Assembly: GCF_006442815.1 (NCBI RefSeq)
Contig: NZ_VFVL01000022.1
Coordinates: 34,237 to 98,236, forward strand
Length of the DNA: 64,000 bases
Direction: 5' to 3'
Origin: Mesorhizobium sp. B2-4-3
GTDB taxonomy: Bacteria; Pseudomonadota; Alphaproteobacteria; Rhizobiales; Rhizobiaceae
In this document: positions 52,702 to 62,747 of the stretch, piece after piece
How the letters are laid out: every line of letters begins with the position of its first letter
Position numbering within the stretch: the stretch's first letter is position 1
Translations under genes and position numbers: made by a program
The notes under the pieces: model-generated
What the model was told of the DNA's origin: nothing
The model's database searches: none
Seen by the model: only the letters and a program-made list of their open reading frames with translations

Positions 52702-53310
52702 GTGGCGACGGACACACGCACCCGCATGATCGAGGCGACCGGGCGGCTCATCCGGCAGCGCGGCTATCACGGCACGTCGCTGAACGACATTTTGAGCGCC
52801 AGCGCAGCACCCCGCGGCTCCCTCTATTTCCATTTCCCCGGCGGCAAGGACCAACTGGTCATCGAGGTGACGCGCGCCAGCGTCGCCGATGTGACGGAGC
52901 GTCTGGGCGCCGCGCTTTCGGAGGAAAGCGATCCTGCCGTTGCCGTGCACCACATCTATCAGTCGGTGGCACGCATGCTAGAGGAGAACGAATTCTCGCT
53001 CGGCTGTCCGGTGGCGCCGGTGGTGCTCGACGCGCCGAACGATGTGCCGGACCTGGTTGAAATCTGCCGCTCGGCCTTTGAGCAGTGGATCGGGCTGCTG
53101 CGCCAGGCATTCGTCAGGGCAGGGGTGCCGGAGCGGCGCGCGCAGGCACTGGCCTTGCTGGTCGAATCTTCGCTCGAAGGCCTGATGGTGATCGCCCGCG
53201 CCACCCGCGACCGCACGCCGGTCCAGGCGGTGGCCGACGAGGTCGCCGCGCTCGTCGAGCAGGCGGTGCTTGCGGGCAAGGTGGGGCAGCAGGCGGACGC
53301 TACGGCCTGA
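52702..53310 (+). CDS. TetR-family repressor (YxaF/LmrA-like)
   Basis: 202 residues from a GTG. HTH at ~20-45 (GYHGTSLNDILSASAAPRGSLYFHFPGGK), and the C-terminal signature EFSLGCPVAPVVLDAP of the TetR_C group. Expected to repress itself and the divergent SnoaL gene through the tandem operators just upstream. Confidence 0.9.
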   Translation: MATDTRTRMIEATGRLIRQRGYHGTSLNDILSASAAPRGSLYFHFPGGKDQLVIEVTRASVADVTERLGAALSEESDPAVAVHHIYQSVARMLEENEFSLGCPVAPVVLDAPNDVPDLVEICRSAFEQWIGLLRQAFVRAGVPERRAQALALLVESSLEGLMVIARATRDRTPVQAVADEVAALVEQAVLAGKVGQQADATA

Positions 53311-53330
53311 AAGGTGGATGCTTCGCAAAC

Positions 53331-53356
53331 AAAAAGGGCGCCTTTCGGCGCCCTTT
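53331..53356. terminator. Terminator between tetR and groEL (convergent)
   Basis: 10-bp stem AAAGGGCGCC / GGCGCCCTTT with TTTC loop. The minus strand follows with TTTTTG, so it mainly serves groEL; it may also stop the TetR transcript. Confidence 0.8.
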
Positions 53357-53373
53357 CCATATCTGGGATGGAT

Positions 53374-53458
53374 TGGACTTCTTAGAAGTCCATGCCGCCA
53401 CTCAAGCCCGCTTGCGGGCTTGAGCAATGTTAGTTGATGGGCGTGCTTTATGGACTTC

Positions 53459-53476
<18 letters not shown>
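53374..53476. repeat. Direct duplication of the groEL 3' end flanking a hairpin
   Basis: A 26-base sequence encoding the last groEL codons and stop is present at 53374-53399 and 53451-53476, identical in both. Between them lies a perfect 11-bp hairpin (CTCAAGCCCGC / GCGGGCTTGAG, 53401-53424) and ~26 further bases. The distal copy is outside the gene. Confidence 0.85.
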
Positions 53477-55114
<1,638 letters not shown>

Positions 55115-55177
55115 GTTTTAGCTCCTGGCAGGGGCTCGGGAAGAGCCCGAAGATGAAGATTCAGGTGAGGCCGATGA

Positions 55178-55474
55178 TCAGCCGATGATACCCATGATGT
55201 CGGATTCCTTCATGATCAGAAGGTCTTCGCCATTGAGCTTGACTTCGGTGCCCGACCACTTGCCGAACAGGATGCGGTCGCCGGCCTTGACGTCCAGCGG
55301 AACGAGCTTGCCGCTTTCGTCGCGGGCGCCGGAGCCGACGGCGATGATCTCGCCTTCCTGCGGCTTCTCCTTGGCCGTATCCGGGATGATGATCCCGCCG
55401 GCGGTCTTGGATTCGGATTCGACCCGGCGAACGACCACGCGGTCATGAAGCGGGCGGAACTTGGACTTTGCCAT
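55178..55474 (-). CDS. groES: Co-chaperonin GroES
   Basis: 98 residues. Lid of the GroEL chamber. N-terminal FRPLHDRVVVRR, the mobile loop ESKTAGGIIIPDTAKEKPQ, and C-terminal ILFGKWSGTEV. ATG at 55474 gives the standard length. First gene of groESL, with a perfect CIRCE element upstream. Confidence 0.97.
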   Translation of the reverse strand: MAKSKFRPLHDRVVVRRVESESKTAGGIIIPDTAKEKPQEGEIIAVGSGARDESGKLVPLDVKAGDRILFGKWSGTEVKLNGEDLLIMKESDIMGIIG

Positions 55475-55536
55475 GTTTTCTTCCTCGAATGAGAACGGTG
55501 AGAACTGTTCCTCCATCCGGCGAGGCCGGATATGAG

Positions 55537-55563
55537 TTAGCACTCACCAAAGGAGAGTGCTAA
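55537..55563. promoter_or_regulatory. CIRCE element (HrcA operator) of groESL
   Basis: Perfect inverted repeat TTAGCACTC-N9-GAGTGCTAA, matching the consensus exactly, about 65-90 bases before the groES start. Confidence 0.95.
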
Positions 55564-55700
55564 CGTGGCGCTGAAATAGGCCGGCGCCTTGCCGGAGTCA
55601 AGGCGCGCGCAAGGGGGCGGCGACGCGAAATTTTTCTCACGCGGAACGCCAGCCCGAAAAGCGCCGGGTGTCGCGAGGCGCCGACGAGCAATCTCGTCCG

Positions 55701-56501
55701 TTAGTCCCGGCGCTTCGGCGACCGCAGCACCAGCAGCGGGCAGCGTTCGGCGAGCCCGTATGTGCCGGTCGAGGCAATGCCGACATCGCCGAAATACGCC
55801 TCGGCCTCTTCGACGATGGCTGCCGCCGGCGCGAAACTGTAGATGGCCGGCGAGTTCCGGTAGACGTCGATGGTTCCGATGACCGGCAGTTCCCATCCGG
55901 TTCGAGCCGACAGCTCCTCGCGGTCGGGAAACATCCTGTCGAATTGTTCGAGGATGCCCCTGACCGGTATCGTGTAATCAGGCACTCCGCCGATGGCGGT
56001 CATGGCCACGCGCCATTTGAGCTCGTGGAAGGTCGAGACGCCGCCGCTCAGCGTCAGGGCGCGGACATCCTTCGGGTCGTCTGGAGTTCCGGGGGAAGCA
56101 TAAAGCCTGATGCCGGCGCGGCCGACTGTTTTCAAGGCACGCGCGATCGACGCAAACAGCGCGCGCCTGAGGTCGGCGGCGCCGATGACCGAGAGGCATC
56201 CATCGCCGATCAGCGCATCGACGCTTGCGCCGGGAAACGGCAGGTCGAACCAGTCGCCTTGCACCGCCTTGCGCGTATCTGTGTCGCCTGGCCAGATACC
56301 GGCAATCATGTCGGGAGACTCGTCGACCGACGTCATCGTGGCGCCAAGTCCGGCGAGCTCGGGTGTCACGCCGAGCATGACGACATGCGACCGGGAAAGG
56401 TCGAGCTCGCGGTCGTAAGTCTCGACCACCTCCGCCGGCGGCCGCAGAGGTGAGCCGAGCAACTGCCAATGTTTACGAATTGCATTCCAATGCTCGGTCA
56501 T
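55701..56501 (-). CDS. Class I SAM-dependent methyltransferase
   Basis: 266 residues. The SAM-binding region reads VVMLGVTPELAGL (motif I type) followed by a Asp-containing VDESPDMIAGI and DWFDLPFPGASVDALIGDGCLSV. The second half is strand/helix mixed and unassigned. No substrate can be deduced. ATG at 56501; 76 bases separate it from the divergent ATP-grasp gene. Confidence 0.8.
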   Translation of the reverse strand: MTEHWNAIRKHWQLLGSPLRPPAEVVETYDRELDLSRSHVVMLGVTPELAGLGATMTSVDESPDMIAGIWPGDTDTRKAVQGDWFDLPFPGASVDALIGDGCLSVIGAADLRRALFASIARALKTVGRAGIRLYASPGTPDDPKDVRALTLSGGVSTFHELKWRVAMTAIGGVPDYTIPVRGILEQFDRMFPDREELSARTGWELPVIGTIDVYRNSPAIYSFAPAAAIVEEAEAYFGDVGIASTGTYGLAERCPLLVLRSPKRRD

Positions 56502-56577
56502 GCAAACCCCCAGCCCAGCAGCGCGTTGTATTCGATCGAATAATCGACAACGCTTGATAAGCCAAGTGAGGGGCGGC

Positions 56578-57429
56578 ATGGCGCGCATCGCGGTGATCAC
56601 GCACGAGTTCGACCGCTTCCAAAGCCGTCGCGGACTGCTGATGCGCCGCGATAGCCCATATATGCTCTTCGACCTGCTGGAAGAGCTGAAGCGCCGCGGC
56701 CATTCGGTCCAGATATTGAGAGGCACCTCGGCGAAGCCGGCCGCGGACATCGCGGTGCTGCATCTCGACGTGACCGTGACGCCGCCCGACTATGTCGATT
56801 ATGCGCGGCGCTTTCCCTTCTGCCTCAACCTCGGGGCCACCGACATTTCGAAACGCCGCATCAGCGGCGCCGCGATTGGCCGAGGCGACGACTGGCAGGG
56901 ACAGGTCATCCTCAAGAGCAGCCTCAACCATAGGGGAACGCCGGAACGGCAGTTGAACCAGCGCGCGCGGCGCGCCGGCAGGCCGGAGCCGTTTCCCGGC
57001 GTCGAACCTTTCGACCAATACGAGATCCATGCCTCGCTCGCCGAGGTTCCCGTCAAGGTCTTCGAGCGCCAGGAACTGGTCGTCGAGAAATTCATTCCCG
57101 AGCCGGAGCCGGACGGTTTTGCCGCCCGCTTCTGGCTGTTCTGCGGCGAGCGCGAGCGCTGCACCCGCCATGTCTCGCCGCAGAGCCTCGTCAAGGGCGA
57201 CGACACCATCCGCCGCGAGGCGGTTCCGGTTCCGGACGAGTTGCGCGCGCTAAGGCGCCGGCTCGGCTTCGACTACGGCAAGTTCGATTTCGTCATGCAT
57301 GAGGGCAAGGCGGTGCTGCTCGACGCCAACAAGACGCCCGGGCGAGCCGGGAACCTGTCAAGCTTCATCGCCGCCGGCAATGCCAACCTTGCCGACGGCT
57401 TCGAAGGACTGATCCGCCAGGTCACGTAG
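56578..57429 (+). CDS. ATP-grasp-type protein (RimK/glutathione synthetase-like)
   Basis: 283 residues. N-terminal ~75 residues form a Rossmann-like pre-ATP domain. The ATP-grasp core is suggested by EKFIPEPEPDGFAARFWLF, then FDYGKFDFVMHEGKAVLLDANKTPGRAG, where the Asp/Asn pair of the metal-binding site is expected. Would ligate a carboxylate to an amine or other nucleophile. The divergent methyltransferase may be a functional partner. The protein is shorter than typical RimK enzymes. Confidence 0.7.
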   Translation: MARIAVITHEFDRFQSRRGLLMRRDSPYMLFDLLEELKRRGHSVQILRGTSAKPAADIAVLHLDVTVTPPDYVDYARRFPFCLNLGATDISKRRISGAAIGRGDDWQGQVILKSSLNHRGTPERQLNQRARRAGRPEPFPGVEPFDQYEIHASLAEVPVKVFERQELVVEKFIPEPEPDGFAARFWLFCGERERCTRHVSPQSLVKGDDTIRREAVPVPDELRALRRRLGFDYGKFDFVMHEGKAVLLDANKTPGRAGNLSSFIAAGNANLADGFEGLIRQVT

Positions 57430-57430
57430 T

Positions 57431-57495
57431 GCATGATCCCGAACCGAAGGTCAGCGTAGCAAAAAGTGGGAACCGGTTTTCGGAAAAGATCATGC
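57431..57495. repeat. Short palindromic intergenic repeat (family D)
   Basis: Closed by GCATGATC / GATCATGC with inner GGGAACCGGTTTTCGG. This resembles a short repeat widespread in rhizobial genomes. It lies just after the ATP-grasp stop. Confidence 0.75.
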
Positions 57496-57507
57496 TCCAA
57501 CAAAAAG

Positions 57508-58269
57508 TTAGATGTTCATGCCGCCCGAGACTTCGATGCGCTGGGCGTTGACCCAGCGATTGTCGTCCGACAGCAGCGAGGCGATCATCGGGCCGATGTC
57601 TTCGGCAACGCCCGCGCGGCCGAGCGCGGTGACGCCGGCCACCATGCGGTTGATCTCGGCGTTGTCGCGCACATGGCCGCCATTGAAGTCGGTGGCGATC
57701 GCGCCGGGCGCCACCGTGTTGGCGGTGATGCCGCGCGCGCCAAGCTCCTTGGCAAGGTAGCGCGTGAACACCTCGATGCCGCCCTTCATCATCGCGTAGG
57801 CCGACGAGCCGGGCGCGGCGAAACGGGCCAGCCCGCTCGAGATGTTGATGATGCGGCCGCCATCGTCGATCAGCGGCAGCAGCGCCTGGGTGAGGAAGAA
57901 CACGCCCTTGAGATGGGTGTTCATCAGCGTGTCGAATTCCTCTTCCGTCGTCTCGGCAATCATCTTGCGCAGGCCGGTGCCGGCATTGTTGACGAGATAG
58001 TCGAAGCGGTCGCGCTGCCAGGTTTCGTGAAGCGTCTTCTTCAGCGCCTCGACGAAAGCCGGGAAGCTGGCGATGGCGCCGGTATCGAGCTCAAGCGCGG
58101 CGGCCCGGCCCCCGGCGGCCTCGATCTCGGCGATTCCCGTCTTCGCCTCATCGGCGCGCGAGCGATAGGTGACGATGACGTCGACACCCCGGCGGGCGAG
58201 GTGGAGCGCGGTGTTGCGGCCGAGGCCGCGGCTGCCGCCGGTGATGAGGGCAATGGGACGAGTGGTCAT
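57508..58269 (-). CDS. Short-chain dehydrogenase/reductase
   Basis: 253 residues. Cofactor motif TGGSRGLG at ~9-16, YLVNNAG at ~92, catalytic Ser in INISSGLAR, SSAYAMMKGG (Tyr-x-x-x-Lys) and a C-terminal VSGGMNI. Substrate unknown; resembles 3-oxoacyl-type SDRs. ATG at 58269. The palindrome in the gap to the LysR gene suggests LysR control. Confidence 0.9.
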   Translation of the reverse strand: MTTRPIALITGGSRGLGRNTALHLARRGVDVIVTYRSRADEAKTGIAEIEAAGGRAAALELDTGAIASFPAFVEALKKTLHETWQRDRFDYLVNNAGTGLRKMIAETTEEEFDTLMNTHLKGVFFLTQALLPLIDDGGRIINISSGLARFAAPGSSAYAMMKGGIEVFTRYLAKELGARGITANTVAPGAIATDFNGGHVRDNAEINRMVAGVTALGRAGVAEDIGPMIASLLSDDNRWVNAQRIEVSGGMNI

Positions 58270-58316
58270 GACGAAATCTCCTTCTTCTTGGATGGAGATG
58301 CATATACTCGCCTGAT

Positions 58317-58335
58317 TGCCTGATATAATCAGGCA
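58317..58335. promoter_or_regulatory. LysR-type binding palindrome
   Basis: Perfect 19-base palindrome with arms TGCCTGAT / ATCAGGCA around ATA. Located between SDR and LysR starts, 41 bases before the LysR start codon. An extra partial CCTGATT lies just upstream. Confidence 0.75.
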
Positions 58336-58375
58336 TGGATTGCCAACACTATTCAGTATATGCGAACAATCGGCG

Positions 58376-59275
58376 ATGGATCGGTTTGACAGCATGCGGC
58401 TCTTCACCCGCGTCGTGGAACGCCACAGCTTTACCGCGGCTGCCGCCGATCTCGGCCTGCCGCGCTCCAGCGCCACCGCCGCGATCAAGCAGCTTGAGGA
58501 GCGGCTCGGCGTGCAACTGCTCCGCCGCACCACGCGCCACGTCACCACGACGCTCGATGGCGAGGCCTATTACCAACGCTGCCTCGGCATCCTCGCCGAC
58601 ATCGAGGAGGCCGAGGGCAGCTTCGGCGCGCATGAGGTGCGCGGGCGGCTCAGCATCGACATCAACGGCCATTTGGCCCGCACCCTGGTCATCCCGGAAT
58701 TGCCGGCGCTGCTCGCGCGCCATCCCGGACTCAGCGTGCATATCGGCGAAGGCGATCGCTTCGTCGACCTGGTGCGCGAGGGCGTCGACTGCGTGGTGCG
58801 TGCCGGCACGCTGCCCGACAGCGACATGATCGCGCGCCGCATCGGCATGGCGCGCGAGGCGACGCTCGCCAGCGACGCCTATATCGAGCGCCATGGCCTG
58901 CCGAGCACCCTGGACGAGCTCGCCGGGCATATGATGATCGGCTTCGTCTCGTCGCGCACCGGCCAGGTGATGCCGCTGGAGTTCACCGTCGACGGCAAGA
59001 TCCGCGAGATCGTGCTGCCATCGCGCGTCACGGTCTCCAATTCCGACACCGCCGCCACGCTGGTGCGCCAGGGGTTTGGCCTTTATCAGGCGCCGCGCCG
59101 CCGCTTCGTCGCCGACATCGAGGCCGGCCGGTTGGTCGAGGTGCTGCCCGGCAACCCGCCGACGCCGACGCCGATCTCGGTGCTCTATCCGCGCAGCCGA
59201 CAATTGTCGCCCAGGGTAAGGGTGTTCGTCGACTGGCTGGTGGAGATCCTGGGGCCGAAGCTGGATGTGTCTTAG
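58376..59275 (+). CDS. LysR-family transcriptional regulator
   Basis: 299 residues. HTH at ~17-42 (HSFTAAAADLGLPRSSATAAIKQLE) and the effector-binding domain typical of the CrgA-like/aldehyde-and-quinone-responsive group (GRLSIDINGHLARTLVIPELP). Divergent from the SDR gene; likely activates it. ATG at 58376. Confidence 0.9.
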   Translation: MDRFDSMRLFTRVVERHSFTAAAADLGLPRSSATAAIKQLEERLGVQLLRRTTRHVTTTLDGEAYYQRCLGILADIEEAEGSFGAHEVRGRLSIDINGHLARTLVIPELPALLARHPGLSVHIGEGDRFVDLVREGVDCVVRAGTLPDSDMIARRIGMAREATLASDAYIERHGLPSTLDELAGHMMIGFVSSRTGQVMPLEFTVDGKIREIVLPSRVTVSNSDTAATLVRQGFGLYQAPRRRFVADIEAGRLVEVLPGNPPTPTPISVLYPRSRQLSPRVRVFVDWLVEILGPKLDVS

Positions 59276-59301
59276 GGGCTCTTCGCAATGCTGGCGGGAC
59301 A

Positions 59302-59461
59302 GCGCCCCCCTCTGGCCTGCCGGCCATCTCCCCCACGAGGGGGGAGATCAGATGTCACGCCGGCTTTCGCCAATCGCCGGCGTTGAAGAAAGGGCGCCGC
59401 CGGCGAGGCTGCCAATCTCCCCCCAAGTGGGGGAGATGTCCGGCAGGACAGAGGGGGGCGC
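59302..59461. repeat. Intergenic inverted repeat, family B, copy 3
   Basis: Left arm GCGCCCCCCTCTGGCCTGCC, right arm ends ...GGACAGAGGGGGGCGC; inner arms CCCCCAC / GTGGGGG. Closely matches 29200-29357. It lies between two genes' ends. Confidence 0.8.
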
Positions 59462-59500
59462 GAAGGAACTCCACGTTCCCATTCTTCAGCAAGCCGAAAC

Positions 59501-60127
59501 CTAAAGAAACAACCGCAACTGCGTGTGGATGATCGAACGATAATCGTCGATCGTGCGCCGGCCTTCTTCCTTGTCTTGCGTCAGCGCCAGCCGCACGACG
59601 CCGCCGGCAAGCTGGAAGATGAGGAACACGACGCGCCCGAATGCCTCGCGCCGCTCCGGCTCGATCATCGGACCGACATGGTCGCAGAACATCTTGGCCT
59701 GATGCCGCGTCTCGGCGATGTCGAGATGCTGCAGCGCCTTGTCGGCCTGGATGGCGTTCTGCAGGTCCTGGATGGCCGGGTCGGCGGCGACGCGGGCATG
59801 ATAGTCGTCGAGCAGGCGGTCGGCCGCCGCGGTCACGTCGCCCAGCCCGCCTATCTCGGCGATGATGGCGCCGAATCGCGCCCGGCTTTCCTCGGAAAAC
59901 CGCTCATAGAGCATTGCCAGGATCGCCGACTTGCTGGGGAAGTAGTGATAGACGGTGGCGATCGGCCCGCCGGCCAGCGCGCCGACTTCCTTCATCGTCA
60001 CCGCGTCGATGCCTTTTTCGCCGATCAGCCGCATGGTGGTGGCGAGGATCGCGTCGATGCGCTCGCGGCTGCGTTCCTGCTTCGGCCTGCGCCGCGGTTC
60101 CGTCGCCGTTCGCCTTGTCTGCGTCAT
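59501..60127 (-). CDS. TetR-family repressor
   Basis: 208 residues. HTH DAVTMKEVGALAGGPIATVYHYFPSK. C-terminal domain of the AcrR-like type. ATG at 60127. Divergent from a three-gene operon headed by an MFS transporter; a 15-bp palindrome in the gap is the likely operator. Confidence 0.85.
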   Translation of the reverse strand: MTQTRRTATEPRRRPKQERSRERIDAILATTMRLIGEKGIDAVTMKEVGALAGGPIATVYHYFPSKSAILAMLYERFSEESRARFGAIIAEIGGLGDVTAAADRLLDDYHARVAADPAIQDLQNAIQADKALQHLDIAETRHQAKMFCDHVGPMIEPERREAFGRVVFLIFQLAGGVVRLALTQDKEEGRRTIDDYRSIIHTQLRLFL

Positions 60128-60200
60128 GCGCCAAATCCCGTGGGAGCTCGCGAATTCGTGGTTGACAAGAAACATGATCAAGTATCAGTTTCGTGAAATA

Positions 60201-60215
60201 CTGACAACTTGTCAG
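60201..60215. promoter_or_regulatory. Probable TetR operator of the MFS operon
   Basis: Perfect palindrome CTGACAA-C-TTGTCAG in the gap between tetR and the MFS gene, 32 bases upstream of the GTG start. A further CAGT ... ACTG pair brackets its left side. Confidence 0.75.
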
Positions 60216-60246
60216 TTTTTCGATCGAGCTGCAAGGGAGAGCACTC

Positions 60247-61431
60247 GTGGCCGCATCGCAAGCCGCGCAGGCGGAAAATGACGACTGGCTTGTCGGCAAT
60301 CCGACCGGCCTGCAACTGGCCTCGGCGCTGTGGATCGGCTCGGTCGGTCTGCTCATCCTCGGCCTGCAGCCGGTGTTGCTCGGTGCGCTCTACACTGAGG
60401 GCCATGTCACCGGCGACGAGCTCGCGCTGGTCGCCACCGCTGAGATGATCGCGATTGCCATCGGCTCGGGCGTGGTGGCGATGCTGCTCCCTGCCAGGAA
60501 CATGCGCTGGAAGAGCGCGGTGCTGCTCGTGCTGCTCGCGCTCGCCAATGTCTGGACGGCTTATGCCGGTACTCCCAATGCGCTGATCGGCGCGCGCACG
60601 CTGGCCGGCTTGGCGGAGGGCGGGCTGGTCGCGGTCGCCACCGAATTGATCGCCCGCTCGCGTCGCGCCGAGCGCATCGGCGGCTATTTCGTGACGCTGC
60701 AGACCTTGGCGCAGTGCGCGCTGGCGCTGATCCTCGCGCTCTATGCCGTGCCGCGAGCCGGCTCGGCCGGCGGCTTCATCGCGCTCGGCGTCGTCTGCCT
60801 GCTGTCGCTGGTCGTGGCCTGGACCGTGCCGGACGACTATGCCGACCTGCCCAAGGAAGAACAGTTCGCCAATGTGGCGACCGTCCCGGCGATCACCGCG
60901 CTCTTGTCGATCTTTTGCTATTTCATGTTCTTCGGCGCCGTCTGGGCTTTTCTCGAGCCCATCGGCGCGCAGTTCGGCATTGATGGCCGCACCGTCGGCT
61001 TGATGGTTTCGGCAAGCCTTGCCGCGCAGGTGCTCGGCGCCATGACCGCGACAATCTTCGAGGCGCGCATCGACTACCGTTTCGCCATCACGATCATTGG
61101 CATTGTCGCGGCGATCAGCTCGGTGCTGCTTGCGTCCGGTCCCGGTCTTTCGCTGTTCTGGGCCGTGGCGCTGGTGATGGGCTTCATCCTGCTTTTCATC
61201 GTGCCTTATCAGATCCGCCTCGCCATCACCGCCGACGAGACGCGCAACGCCGTATTGCTGGTGCCGGCCGCGCAACTCTTCGGTCTCGCCATCGGCCCGA
61301 TCGCCGCCTCGCTGCTGATCGACGGCGCGAATTTCCGGCCCGTGTCCGAATTCGCCGCCGCCACCGCTCTGGCGAGCGTGCTTTTGCTCGGCGTCTTCGT
61401 GCTGGTCGCGCGCCGGCGCGGCCAGGCCTGA
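60247..61431 (+). CDS. MFS transporter
   Basis: 394 residues with about twelve hydrophobic segments; start GTG with AAGGGAGA upstream. Major facilitator features include the loop R.RAERIGGYF between helices 4 and 5 and TPNALIGARTLAGLAEGG. Substrate unknown; the context of an aldonolactone oxidase and a PLP enzyme suggests a sugar-acid or amino-acid-like compound. First gene of an operon. Confidence 0.8.
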   Translation: MAASQAAQAENDDWLVGNPTGLQLASALWIGSVGLLILGLQPVLLGALYTEGHVTGDELALVATAEMIAIAIGSGVVAMLLPARNMRWKSAVLLVLLALANVWTAYAGTPNALIGARTLAGLAEGGLVAVATELIARSRRAERIGGYFVTLQTLAQCALALILALYAVPRAGSAGGFIALGVVCLLSLVVAWTVPDDYADLPKEEQFANVATVPAITALLSIFCYFMFFGAVWAFLEPIGAQFGIDGRTVGLMVSASLAAQVLGAMTATIFEARIDYRFAITIIGIVAAISSVLLASGPGLSLFWAVALVMGFILLFIVPYQIRLAITADETRNAVLLVPAAQLFGLAIGPIAASLLIDGANFRPVSEFAAATALASVLLLGVFVLVARRRGQA

Positions 61432-61445
61432 GCGGGAGGATTAGG

Positions 61446-62747
61446 ATGGCAACCGCCTGGAGCAACTGGTCGGGCTTCGTCACGGCTTCCCCGCAATTGG
61501 TGGCGACCCCGGCCGATGCCGGGGAACTGGCCGAGCTGGTGCGCTCGGCGCCCGGTCCGCTGCGCGTCGCCGGCGCCGGCCATTCCTTCACGCCGCTGGT
61601 GCAGTCCGACGGCAGCATCGTCTCGCTGGAGAAGATCGAGGGGCTGGTCTCGCACGATGCCGCGAACAACCGGGCGCGGGTGAGGGCCGGCACGCGGCTC
61701 GGCGCCCTGATGCACATCCTGCAGGACATCGGCCAGGGTCTGCCCAACATGGGCGACATCGACCGCCAGGCGATCGGCGGCGCGCTGGGCACGGCAACGC
61801 ACGGCTCGGGCTCCTCGCTCGGCGCCTATCACACGCAGCTCGAGGCGCTGCAACTGGTGGATGGGCAAGGCAAGCTGCGCGAGTACAGCCGAGCAGACGA
61901 CCTCGACATGATCCACGCCACCGGCGTCGCGCTGGGCAGCTTCGGCGTGCTGACCGAAGTGACGATGAACAACGTCGCGACCTATCGGCTGCGCCGCCGC
62001 AAATGGGTGCTGCCGGTCGGCGACATGCTGCGCGATTTCGAGACGATGATGGCCGCGCATCGCTCGGCCGAGTTCTACTACATTCCATTTGCCGGATATG
62101 CCCAGTTCATCGCCAGCGATCTTAGCGACGCGGCGCCAACGGCGCGGCCGACCGAAGACGACGAGGAAGGGCTGGCGACTTTGCGCAAGCTGCGGACCGC
62201 GTTGCGCTGGCTGCCATCGCTTCGCCGCGCGCTGATCAGGGGGGCGGTGAAGAAAGTGCCGGCGGAAGACTATGTGCAGGACTGGCTCAACGTCTACGCC
62301 AGCGAGCGTCGCACCAAATTCAACGAGATGGAGTACCACCTGCCTTACGAGGAAGGTCCCAAAGCGTTGGCCGAGATCATCGCGCTGACGGAGAAGCGCT
62401 TCCCGGAAGTCTATTTCCCGATGGAGGTGCGCTCGGTGGCGCCCGACGAATTCTGGCTTTCGCCTTTCTACAAACGGCTGACCTGCTCGATCGCCATCCA
62501 CCATGACGCGGCCAACGACCCGTTGCCCTTCATGCGCGCCGCCGAACCCATCTTCCGCAAATATGGCGGCAGGCCGCATTGGGGAAAGATGCACAGCCTG
62601 AAGGCGGCAGACTTCAGAAAACTCTATCCGCGCTGGGATGACGCCATGGCGGTGCGCCGCGACATCGACCCCAAAAACCGTTTCGTGTCGCCCTACATGG
62701 CCGGCCTGTTCGGCATCGAACCCAGTCCTTTTGGCATCCGACGATGA
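61446..62747 (+). CDS. D-arabinono-1,4-lactone oxidase-type FAD enzyme
   Basis: 433 residues. N-terminal FAD_binding_4 domain with VAGAGHSFTPL, VRAGTRLGALMH and ALGTATHGSG; C-terminal ALO domain ends with HWGKMH and DPKNRFVSPYM. Family members (ALO, gulonolactone oxidase, alditol oxidase) oxidise lactones or alditols using oxygen. The FAD-linking His is not clear at the usual place, so covalent attachment is uncertain. The stop overlaps the next ATG (ATGA). Confidence 0.85.
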   Translation: MATAWSNWSGFVTASPQLVATPADAGELAELVRSAPGPLRVAGAGHSFTPLVQSDGSIVSLEKIEGLVSHDAANNRARVRAGTRLGALMHILQDIGQGLPNMGDIDRQAIGGALGTATHGSGSSLGAYHTQLEALQLVDGQGKLREYSRADDLDMIHATGVALGSFGVLTEVTMNNVATYRLRRRKWVLPVGDMLRDFETMMAAHRSAEFYYIPFAGYAQFIASDLSDAAPTARPTEDDEEGLATLRKLRTALRWLPSLRRALIRGAVKKVPAEDYVQDWLNVYASERRTKFNEMEYHLPYEEGPKALAEIIALTEKRFPEVYFPMEVRSVAPDEFWLSPFYKRLTCSIAIHHDAANDPLPFMRAAEPIFRKYGGRPHWGKMHSLKAADFRKLYPRWDDAMAVRRDIDPKNRFVSPYMAGLFGIEPSPFGIRR

